Assembly: GCA_934692905.1 (NCBI GenBank)
Contig: CAKUUM010000032.1
Coordinates: 1-27,879, forward strand
DNA from: an uncultured Bacteroidales bacterium
GTDB lineage: Bacteria > Bacteroidota > Bacteroidia > Bacteroidales > Paludibacteraceae
Length of the DNA: 27,879 nt
Direction of reading: 5' to 3'
In this document: positions 6,505 through 12,988 of the stretch, one piece after another
Numbering within the stretch: the stretch's first letter is position 1
Layout of the letters: each line of letters begins with the position of its first letter
The notes under the pieces: generated by a model
Told to the model about the DNA's origin: nothing
The model's input: the letters and a program-made list of their open reading frames with translations, nothing else
The model's database searches: none
Translations under genes and position numbers: made by a program

Positions 6505-7038
6505 ATGGCGCAATTTGTCATTCTCCGAGGTACGCAAAACTCGGGCAAAACCACCACCGCATGGATGGTGTATCAGTATCTGTCGCCGATGACAGACCAC
6601 GGCAGTTACCACATTTTCAGTGTATGGAACGGTGAAGTCCGCACACCCGCTCCTATCCCTTATCTCCTCAATGTGCGGGAAGAAGACGGACGCCGCGATT
6701 TCAAGGCAATCCTGACTATCTTCGGCAAGAAAGTGGGGATTACCAGTGCGGGCGACTTTGCGGAGACCGTGGAGCATGATGTGGACGACTTTCTGCAACG
6801 CGGTGTGGATATTATCATCTGCTGCACACGCAGTTACAACCGCGAGAACTCCTCCTATCGTATGATAGAAGAAAAGTATGCCCCCAATTACCCGATACAA
6901 GATTTTTGGGTAACATGGGACAAAGACCCCGCCAAGATGTGGGAGATAAAACAACCCACTGCCCTGCAAGTGGTGGAGTTCGTACTGCACACTCTCCTCA
7001 ATCCGCAAGTCAATACAAATAACAATTCCGTAAATTAG
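6505..7038 (+). CDS. Small P-loop NTPase-like protein of unknown function
   Basis: A 177-residue protein starting at MAQFVILRGTQNSGKTTTA. Longer in-frame starts back to 6256 would translate the hairpin leader and give an unprotein-like N-terminus, so 6505 is chosen. A Walker A motif, GTQNSGKTT (residues 9-17), follows a beta strand, as in kinases and small ATPases. A hydrophobic strand, VDIIICCTRS (101-110), sits where a Walker B strand would be but lacks the usual terminal Asp. Many charged residues follow, then a Trp-rich stretch (FWVTWDKDPAKMW). No signal peptide or membrane segment is seen, so it is probably cytoplasmic. It is 11 bp upstream of a secreted protein gene and probably co-transcribed with it. 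I do not recognise the family beyond the P-loop; nucleotide binding is likely, function unknown. Confidence 0.75.
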   Translation: MAQFVILRGTQNSGKTTTAWMVYQYLSPMTDHGSYHIFSVWNGEVRTPAPIPYLLNVREEDGRRDFKAILTIFGKKVGITSAGDFAETVEHDVDDFLQRGVDIIICCTRSYNRENSSYRMIEEKYAPNYPIQDFWVTWDKDPAKMWEIKQPTALQVVEFVLHTLLNPQVNTNNNSVN

Positions 7039-7049
7039 ATTCTTTGGTT

Positions 7050-8726
7050 ATGAAAACAAAAGTATTATCATTATGTGTCGCCCTGCTGACGGGAATATCT
7101 GTGTGGGCAGATGTTACACAGGTGTCAATCTTTGATGATTGTAGTAAAAATGGTCAAACCGTAGATGCTTGTATCGGTCAGGAACATGGTTATGCATGGG
7201 TTAGTCTTGATTTGCCAAGCGGGGTGAAATGGGCAACGTGCAACATCGGTACTGATAGTATAGAAGGCTATGGCAACTACTATGCATGGGGCGAAGTATT
7301 GCCAAAAGACGACTACTGGTGGGACACGTATAAATATGGTAGTTCTAATAATCTTACCAAGTACAACAATACGGATGGCAAAACAACATTAGAGTTTGAA
7401 GACGATGCTGCCCACGTGAATTGGGGTGGCAGTTGGCGTATGCCGACCGATGCAGAATGGACAGAATTGCGAGAGAACTGCATGTGGACTTGGACAACGC
7501 ATAACAGCGTTAACGGCTATCTTGTAACAAGCAAGACGAACGGCAATTCCATTTTTCTCCCCGTTGCAGGGTATCGCTTCGGTACGGACTTCTCTATTGG
7601 TGAAGGCCGATACTGGTCTTCGTCGCTCTGCACGGACGACCAGAGCAGAGCGTGGGAGATGCGCTTCGGTTCGCGCAGGTGGTATGTGAACAGCCCCTAC
7701 CGCTACTTCGGTCAGTCTGTCCGCCCTGTATGTCTATCAGTCTCAATGCCACCATTATCAGAAAATACATTTGTGACTCTAACTTTATCCACCGTTGGGT
7801 GTGAGAGTGCAAACACCATCCGATGTGCTGTGGGGCTGCAAGTGAATGTCTCTGCCATTCCTGAAAACGAACATCGCCATTTTGTGCGTTGGTCGGATGG
7901 CAATACTGACAACCCACGATTGGTGACGGTAACGCAAGATATGACCTTAACGGCAGAGTTCGCCGATGACCCTATTCTAACATTAGTTTCTTCAAATGAT
8001 AGTAGGGGGCAAATTAGTGGTGCGGGACAATTCAAGCCAAATACCTCCTGTCAAATATATGCTATTTCTTATCATGGCTATCACTTTGTACAATGGACGG
8101 ATGGCAATACGGATAATCCTCGCACGATTGTGCTGACCAACGACACAACCTTTACGGCGGAGTTCGCACAGACGTTCTCTGGACAATGCGGGTACGACCT
8201 CTATTGGCAATATGCGGGGCATACGCTTACTATCTCGGGGACGGGGGCGATGTATGATTACAATGGAAACGATATACCATGGCTCTTGTTCCGCGATACC
8301 ACAGATGTTGTCGTATTAGAGCAGGGTATTACGCATATCGGAAACAATGCCTTCAACGGCTTTGTGAAACTTGGCAAGATAGACCTGCCAAATACTTTGA
8401 CCTCTATAGGGGCAAATGCCTTTGCTGGTTGCCGCAGGTTGTACGACATCTACGCTTACCCCACCGAGCCGCCTGTGGCAGACAACACCTCGTTTGCCAA
8501 CTACAATGTGAACCTGTATGTACCCTGCGACAATCTGCGTGATTATCAGATGGATGCTGTATTTGGGTCGTTCAAGTACATCCAATGTATGAGCGCCACC
8601 GACACAGAGCAAGTGCAGGCAGATGTTACTACCGACCACGCCGCGCAAAAGGTGTTCCGCGACGGGCAAGTGTACATCCTGCGCGAAGGTGTACTCTACA
8701 CCCTCACAGGCATAGAGGTGAAGTAA
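7050..8726 (+). CDS. Secreted multi-domain surface protein (Fib_succ_major-like, InlB-like repeats, BspA-like LRR)
   Basis: A 558-residue exported protein with the signal peptide MKTKVLSLCVALLTGISVWA; ATG 7050 is chosen over an in-frame TTG at 7044. About residues 45-230 match the Fibrobacter succinogenes major paralogous domain, with GGSWRMPTDAEWTEL, then GYRFG, YWSSS and FGQSVRPVC. Two InlB/Listeria-Bacteroides-type repeats follow, each ending in FV(R/Q)W(S/T)DGNTDNPR...TAEF (about 275-305 and 345-372). A BspA-like leucine-rich segment then shows ITHIGNNAFNGF and LTSIGANAFAGC (about 427-462). The end, VYILREGVLYTLTGIEVK, resembles short C-terminal sorting tails of Bacteroidales secreted proteins but is not a clear type IX signal. 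Host or glycan contact is the usual inference for such proteins. It follows the P-loop gene by 11 bp and ends at the terminator at 8752-8779. Confidence 0.85.
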   Translation: MKTKVLSLCVALLTGISVWADVTQVSIFDDCSKNGQTVDACIGQEHGYAWVSLDLPSGVKWATCNIGTDSIEGYGNYYAWGEVLPKDDYWWDTYKYGSSNNLTKYNNTDGKTTLEFEDDAAHVNWGGSWRMPTDAEWTELRENCMWTWTTHNSVNGYLVTSKTNGNSIFLPVAGYRFGTDFSIGEGRYWSSSLCTDDQSRAWEMRFGSRRWYVNSPYRYFGQSVRPVCLSVSMPPLSENTFVTLTLSTVGCESANTIRCAVGLQVNVSAIPENEHRHFVRWSDGNTDNPRLVTVTQDMTLTAEFADDPILTLVSSNDSRGQISGAGQFKPNTSCQIYAISYHGYHFVQWTDGNTDNPRTIVLTNDTTFTAEFAQTFSGQCGYDLYWQYAGHTLTISGTGAMYDYNGNDIPWLLFRDTTDVVVLEQGITHIGNNAFNGFVKLGKIDLPNTLTSIGANAFAGCRRLYDIYAYPTEPPVADNTSFANYNVNLYVPCDNLRDYQMDAVFGSFKYIQCMSATDTEQVQADVTTDHAAQKVFRDGQVYILREGVLYTLTGIEVK

Positions 8727-8751
8727 CCATACGCAATGCCTAATTCATCTT

Positions 8752-8779
8752 TAGGGGCTGCTCGCGTGGGCAGCCCCTA
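8752..8779 (+). terminator. Terminator after the surface-protein gene
   Basis: A perfect 10-bp stem, TAGGGGCTGC (8752-8761) with GCAGCCCCTA (8770-8779), has an 8-nt loop and lies 25 nt past the stop codon. The tail TTGTAT is weak in T, but the stem is GC-rich. Confidence 0.7.
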
Positions 8780-8937
8780 TTGTATACCACCATTGTATGC
8801 CAAACAATATCAATACATAATTGTCTGCTATGGATAACGTGATTTAGACAAAAGGTGTAGTGCGCTACAAATCAGTACACTACGTTTAGAATATGGACAG
8901 CAATCCATACGCTTGTACATTTTATGGACAGCCGTCC

Positions 8938-8968
8938 TTGCAAAACGACCGTTTGTGTATTATCTTTG
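8938..8968 (+). promoter_or_regulatory. Promoter of the alkyltransferase gene pair
   Basis: TTG (8938-8940), 20 bp, TATCTTTG (8961-8968) fits the Bacteroidetes pattern. The first ATG is at 9102, leaving a leader of about 130 nt. Confidence 0.55.
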
Positions 8969-9101
8969 CACTTGATTTGGTTCGGTTCTGTGGTTTGGTA
9001 GTAGTTATGGGAGATAAGAATGGGGCTATCCTCTCGGCAAGGACAGGGTAACCGCAGGGAAAAAATCGTACATCATAAATTCGTTAATCGTACATAAATT
9101 G

Positions 9102-9629
9102 ATGGCTACTTCTGACATTATCTGCACACAGGTCTACCATTCGCCTTGTGGCGACCTGCTGCTTGGCTCATTGGGCGACCAACTATGCCTTTGCGATTGG
9201 ACTAACCGCCGCAACGCTGATGCGGTCCTGTCCCGCTTGTATCGATACCTCCACGCGGACATTACAAGTAGCAAGAGTGCCACTATTGATATGGCAATCA
9301 GCCAATTAGACGAGTATTTCCATAGCGCACGCCGCACGTTTTCTGTCCCTCTCCTCTTTGCGGGCACAGCCTTTCAACAAGCCGTTTGGTCTTCGCTCCT
9401 CACCATACCTTACGGCGAGACCGTCACCTACTTGCAGTTGGCAGAGCGTCTCCATTGCCCGCAATCGGTGCGTGCAGTGGCGAATGCTGTCGGAGCCAAT
9501 GCGATGTCTGTATTTGTCTCTTGCCACAGGATAATCGGCACTAATGGCACCCTCACAGGTTACGCCGGCGGACTTCCTGCCAAGCGTTTCCTGCTCCAAT
9601 TGGAATCCTCTCAAAATACCTTGCTATAA
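9102..9629 (+). CDS. ogt: Methylated-DNA--protein-cysteine S-methyltransferase (O6-alkylguanine repair)
   Basis: Suicide DNA-repair protein that moves the alkyl group from O6-alkylguanine to its own cysteine. The start is ATG 9102 (MATSDIICTQ), giving 175 residues, the normal length for Ogt-type proteins, with the variable N-terminal domain at about 1-85. The C-terminal domain shows IPYGETVTYLQLAERL, then R124 (QSVRAVANA, arginine finger), N133 (GANAMS) and the active-site C141 in SCHRIIG, followed by GTLTGYAGG and KRFLLQLE. The usual PCHR is SCHR here: the nucleophilic Cys, His and Arg are kept but the preceding Pro is replaced. It is followed after 11 bp by a second family member and has a promoter at 8938-8968. 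Function is confident; the effect of the Pro change is not known. Confidence 0.93.
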   Translation: MATSDIICTQVYHSPCGDLLLGSLGDQLCLCDWTNRRNADAVLSRLYRYLHADITSSKSATIDMAISQLDEYFHSARRTFSVPLLFAGTAFQQAVWSSLLTIPYGETVTYLQLAERLHCPQSVRAVANAVGANAMSVFVSCHRIIGTNGTLTGYAGGLPAKRFLLQLESSQNTLL

Positions 9630-9640
9630 GCGTCATTATC

Positions 9641-9961
9641 ATGCCCGTCAACACCGCTCGCTTTCGCCGGGATATCTATAGTATTGTCGCTGCCATTCCG
9701 TATGGCAAGGTGCTTACATATGGGCAGGTAACACTATTGGCAGGCTATCCCAACCATTCCCGTTTGGTGGGACATCTCTTGTGCGGTGCCACTTCTTCTG
9801 CACATCTGCCTTGCCATCGGGTGGTCAATGCGCAAGGTCGCCTTGCACCTGTCTGGCAGGAGCAGCGTCCTCTCCTCGAAGCCGAAGGCGTTCCTTTCAA
9901 ACCCAATGGCTGTGTCGACCTGTCCCTCGCCCAGTGGGACTACCAAACGCTTGCGGACTAA
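9641..9961 (+). CDS. Short MGMT-family DNA-binding-domain protein with a retained active-site Cys
   Basis: A 106-residue protein made only of the C-terminal DNA-binding domain of the alkyltransferase family. It shows IPYGKVLTYGQVTLLAGYP, R41 in HSRLVGHLL, and PCHRVVNAQG with C58. Size and layout match alkyltransferase-like (ATL) proteins, which flag O6-alkylguanine lesions for nucleotide excision repair. Typical ATLs, however, have Trp or Ala in place of the Cys, while this one keeps PCHR. The Asn hinge seen in true transferases is missing. It may therefore be an ATL-like sensor or a minimal transferase; sequence alone does not decide. It lies 11 bp after ogt, probably in one operon, and its stop codon overlaps the stop of the convergent tsaE gene (shared bases 9958-9961). 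uvrC lies just beyond tsaE. Confidence 0.85.
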   Translation: MPVNTARFRRDIYSIVAAIPYGKVLTYGQVTLLAGYPNHSRLVGHLLCGATSSAHLPCHRVVNAQGRLAPVWQEQRPLLEAEGVPFKPNGCVDLSLAQWDYQTLAD

Positions 9962-10410
9962 TCCTCCACGCGAAGAGTGCGGGTGCCGTCTGGCATCTCG
10001 GTGAGATAGACCCAGACGGTGTCGTCGGGCAGGAGGGACTCGAGCATCTCGGGCCACTCGATGAAACAATAGTTGCCCGAATAGAGGTAGTCCTCCGCGC
10101 CGAAGTCCATGGCTTCGCGGATGTCCTTGAGGCGGTAGCAATCGAAATGATAGACCTGCGGCACGTCGCCCTGCACATCGTAAACATTGACCAAGGCGAA
10201 AGTGGGGCTGTTGACGATGTCGTCGGTGCCGAGTTCCGCACAGAGTTGACGGATGAAGGTCGTCTTGCCCACACCCATCTTGCCGCAGAATGCGAAGACG
10301 CGGCGCGTGGAACATTGGCGGAGTATGTCGGTGGCAGGCACGGACTGCCCGCAGTCGTTGGTGAGCGTTAGCCCTCCATTAGGGGTCAAATTTATTGTAT
10401 AGTTGCACAT
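9958..10410 (-). CDS. tsaE: tRNA threonylcarbamoyladenosine biosynthesis ATPase TsaE
   Basis: ATPase partner of TsaB/TsaD in making t6A at position 37 of ANN-decoding tRNAs, in the cytoplasm. The 150 residues match the YjeE/TsaE family: Walker A GKMGVGKT (43-50) after the strand VFAFC, the switch-like block VNSPTFALVNVY, then the HFDCYRL strand and loop, and YCFIEWPE near 113-120. It is the last gene of the long minus-strand run, 22 nt after uvrC. No terminator separates it from the convergent alkyltransferase genes, and the two stops overlap by 4 bp. Confidence 0.94.
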   Translation of the reverse strand: MCNYTINLTPNGGLTLTNDCGQSVPATDILRQCSTRRVFAFCGKMGVGKTTFIRQLCAELGTDDIVNSPTFALVNVYDVQGDVPQVYHFDCYRLKDIREAMDFGAEDYLYSGNYCFIEWPEMLESLLPDDTVWVYLTEMPDGTRTLRVED

Positions 10411-10432
10411 GATGGTAGAAAATATTCGATTC

Positions 10433-12271
10433 TCAGCGCGATATTTTGCCGTGAAAATGCTCGTAAACTATTGAACCAGTGTGAGTTCCGAGCGTTTTGC
10501 GCAGGTCGTCCAATTCGGCTGCTTTAGCGCGGGCTACACTGCCGTATTGGCGTAGTATCTTTTGTTTGGTGACAGGTCCAACTCCTTGAATATCATCGAG
10601 TTCGCTGCGTGTTTGTGACTTGCTGCGGCGTTTTTTGTGGTAGGTGATGGCAAACCGGTGCACCTCGTCCTGTATTTCGACCATGAGACGGAAGAGTTCG
10701 TCGGTGACCTTCATGCCGAACTCCTTGGGCGGGAAGCCGTAGAGCAGGACATTGGTGCGGTGCTTGTCGTCTTTCTTGAGTCCGGCGATGGGGATGTGCA
10801 GTCCGAGTTGGTCTTCCACCGCCTCGCGTATGGCGTGCATCTGCCCGATGCCCCCGTCGGCGATGATGAGGTCGGGCAGGGGGCTGCCCTCTTCGACCAG
10901 ACGTGCATAGCGACGACGCACTACCTCGCGCATGCTGGCGTAGTCGTCTGCCCCGATGACGGTCTTGATTTCGAAACGCTTGTAGTCGCTCTTGCAAGGG
11001 CGCGCCTTTCGGAACACGACGCAGCCCGCGACGGCATCGGTGCCCTGGATGTTGGAGTTGTCGAAACTGTCAATCCACAAGGGTAGGGTGGGGAGCCCGA
11101 GGAGTTGCTGGAGGGAAGTGAGGATGCGTACGGCACGCTGGTCGGGGTTGAGTTTGTCGTCCTGCTTGAGGCGGTCGTGCTTGTATTGGCTGACATTCTG
11201 CATGGCAAGGTCGAGCAACTTCTTCTTGTCGCCTCCGAGAGCGATGTTGATGTGGAGGTTTTCGTCAGTTATGTCAGGAATGAACGGGACGATGACATCC
11301 CGGGTGGTGCTGCCCAACTGCTCGCGCAGTTCCCAGATGCCGAGGGCGAGTATCTCCTCGCGGGGCTCGTCCAACTGCTTTTTGTACTCGATGGTCTGCC
11401 CCTGGACGATACTGCCCTTGTGGACGTGCAGCATGGAGATATAGACGTTTTGCCCCATTTCATCGTAGCCGAAGACATCCACGTCGCCCGCGGTGGAGTT
11501 GGTGATGACGGTTTTGCTCTTGAAATGCTCGAGGAGGTCGTACTTTTCCTTGATTTCAGCGGCTTCTTCGTAGCGCATCTGTGCAGACAACTCCATCATT
11601 TCCGCTTCCATCTGGCGGCTTATCTCGTGGGCATCGCCTTTTATGATTTGACGTGCGGCGTCCACATATTGCCTGTATTTGACGGGGGCAATCTTGTTTT
11701 CGCAGATACCGCAACAGGTGCCGAGGTGGTACTTGAGACAGACCTTGTATTTGCCCTCGTCCACACCCCGCTTGGTCATGTAGGTGTTGCAGGTGCGGAT
11801 GGGGTAGAGCCGGTGTATCAACTCGATGACAAGGTCGAGGGTGTAGCCGAAACTGTAGGGACCGTAGTATTCACCGGCACCTTTCACGATATGGCGCGTC
11901 TTGAAGATGCGGGGGAATTCTTCTTTGGTGATGCAGATGCTGGGGTAACTCTTGCCGTCTTTAAGGAGGATGTTGTAGTGCGGCTGGTACTTCTTGATGA
12001 GGTTGTTTTCAAGCAGAAAAGCATCCTGCTCGCTATCGACGACGACATAGCGTATGTCGGCGATGTTCTTGACGAGTTGCTTGGTTTTGAAGCGGTCTTG
12101 CTCTTTGTGAAAGTAACTGCTCACACGGCGGTGCAGATTTTTCGCCTTGCCCACATAGATGACCTCCCCTACCTCGTTGAGGTATTGGTACACGCCTGGC
12201 TTCTCGGGTATGCGCTGGAGTATTTGCCGTATGTGTTCGTCGTTCCGGGTCACGGTTGTTGCCTTATTCAT
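10433..12271 (-). CDS. uvrC: Excinuclease ABC subunit C
   Basis: Dual-incision nuclease of UvrABC nucleotide excision repair. From ATG 12271 (MNKATTVTRN) the protein is 612 residues; an ATG five codons upstream at 12286 is equally open and cannot be excluded. Domains in order are an N-terminal GIY-YIG nuclease (GVYQYL...IYVGKAKNLHRRV, about 26-55), a cysteine cluster (TCN, then CLKYHLGTCCGIC at about 178-190) matching the Fe-S site reported for UvrC, and a UVR motif (MEAEMMELSAQMRYEEAAEI, about 221-240). An RNase H-like nuclease (IDSFDNSNIQG and DLIIADGGIGQ) and a C-terminal helix-hairpin-helix (LDDIQGVGPVTKQKIL, about 559-574) complete it. It lies 67-82 nt after apt on the same strand. Length and motifs are complete. 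Confidence 0.96.
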   Translation of the reverse strand: MNKATTVTRNDEHIRQILQRIPEKPGVYQYLNEVGEVIYVGKAKNLHRRVSSYFHKEQDRFKTKQLVKNIADIRYVVVDSEQDAFLLENNLIKKYQPHYNILLKDGKSYPSICITKEEFPRIFKTRHIVKGAGEYYGPYSFGYTLDLVIELIHRLYPIRTCNTYMTKRGVDEGKYKVCLKYHLGTCCGICENKIAPVKYRQYVDAARQIIKGDAHEISRQMEAEMMELSAQMRYEEAAEIKEKYDLLEHFKSKTVITNSTAGDVDVFGYDEMGQNVYISMLHVHKGSIVQGQTIEYKKQLDEPREEILALGIWELREQLGSTTRDVIVPFIPDITDENLHINIALGGDKKKLLDLAMQNVSQYKHDRLKQDDKLNPDQRAVRILTSLQQLLGLPTLPLWIDSFDNSNIQGTDAVAGCVVFRKARPCKSDYKRFEIKTVIGADDYASMREVVRRRYARLVEEGSPLPDLIIADGGIGQMHAIREAVEDQLGLHIPIAGLKKDDKHRTNVLLYGFPPKEFGMKVTDELFRLMVEIQDEVHRFAITYHKKRRSKSQTRSELDDIQGVGPVTKQKILRQYGSVARAKAAELDDLRKTLGTHTGSIVYEHFHGKISR

Positions 12272-12353
12272 GCAATTTGTCCACATCGCTTTCGTCTAAT
12301 TCAAGCGAAATAGACAAATAATTGTCCACAATGGAAATACTTGTGAAGGTGAT

Positions 12354-12878
12354 TTAGCACTTCAACAGGCTGCTGACCTCGACATTGGTGTCTAACTGCT
12401 TTCTACCGTCTAATGCGGTCAATTCTACCACAAAATTGATATAGACTTTCTTAACCCCGAACTTGCGAACCAACTCCAAGGCCGCTGCCATAGAACCGCC
12501 GGTAGCGAGAAGGTCATCGTGTAGGAGGACAATGTCGTCTGCGGTGAGTGCGTCTTTGTGCATTTGGATTTTGTCAACGCCATACTCCTTGGCATAACTG
12601 ACCTCGTAGGTGTCCGAAGGCAGTTTGCCAGGCTTGCGCACGGGGACGAAGCCTGCGCCCAGTTCGATGGCAACGGCAGGTGCTAAGATGAATCCGCGAG
12701 ACTCAATGCCGACCACCTTGGTGATGCCGCAGTTGCGATACTGATTCACAATCTCGTCGCGCATCCAGCGCAGGCATTCCGGCCGTTGGAATACAGTGGT
12801 GAGGTCTTTGAACATGATGCCCTTCACGGGAAAGTCGGGCACATTTCGGATGTTTGCAATTACTTCTTTTGCTGTCAT
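12354..12878 (-). CDS. apt: Adenine phosphoribosyltransferase
   Basis: Purine salvage enzyme converting adenine and PRPP to AMP and pyrophosphate in the cytoplasm. The 174-residue length is standard. Family blocks seen are DFPVKGIMFKDLTTV (15-29), GIESRGFILAPAVA (57-70), RKPGKLPSDTYEVSYAKEYG (81-100), and the PRPP-binding loop VLLHDDLLATGGSMAAA (117-133). It lies between mnmG and uvrC. The 110-bp gap upstream holds the parS-like site, and no clear promoter of its own is visible, so it may be read through from the operon upstream. Confidence 0.96.
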   Translation of the reverse strand: MTAKEVIANIRNVPDFPVKGIMFKDLTTVFQRPECLRWMRDEIVNQYRNCGITKVVGIESRGFILAPAVAIELGAGFVPVRKPGKLPSDTYEVSYAKEYGVDKIQMHKDALTADDIVLLHDDLLATGGSMAAALELVRKFGVKKVYINFVVELTALDGRKQLDTNVEVSSLLKC

Positions 12879-12955
12879 AATATGATTTGTTATTGGTTTT
12901 CTATATAGGTAGTTGTAAGTTATCTGATTGATTTATTGATACTAACGGGTGGCAT

Positions 12956-12971
12956 TGTTTCACGTGGAACA
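12956..12971. other. parS: parS-like chromosome partition site (ParB/Spo0J binding)
   Basis: TGTTTCACGTGGAACA on the plus strand reads TGTTCCACGTGAAACA on the minus strand, a 16 of 16 match to the widely conserved parS consensus TGTTNCACGTGAAACA. It lies in the gap just after mnmG, a gene often near oriC and parAB in other bacteria. It is the only such site I could find in the window. This suggests the origin-proximal half of the chromosome. Confidence 0.85.
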
Positions 12972-12988
12972 TTTATTGACTGGTTTGT

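Larger units (their letters stand above)
8727..9101. other. Intergenic region: terminator, small hairpins, promoter and leader; no gene seen
   Basis: The 375-base gap holds the terminator at 8752-8779, a near-palindrome TGTAGTGCGCTACA (about 8859-8872), a hairpin TATGGA/TCCATA (8892-8909), another GGAC/GTCC word near 8926-8937, the promoter at 8938-8968, and a ~130-nt leader. The leader ends in a word repeat shared with 6052-6070. A 14-codon frame at 9007 (MGDKNGAILSARTG) is present but unsupported. Confidence 0.6.

Noticed and set aside
8961..9101. Riboswitch or SRP/6S/tmRNA gene in the ogt leader
   Set aside because: None of the conserved cores I know (TPP, cobalamin, FMN, SAM, SRP GGAA loop, tmRNA ends) are present.
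11105..12313. 402-codon plus-strand open frame opposite uvrC
   Set aside because: Antisense shadow of uvrC, without recognisable motifs.
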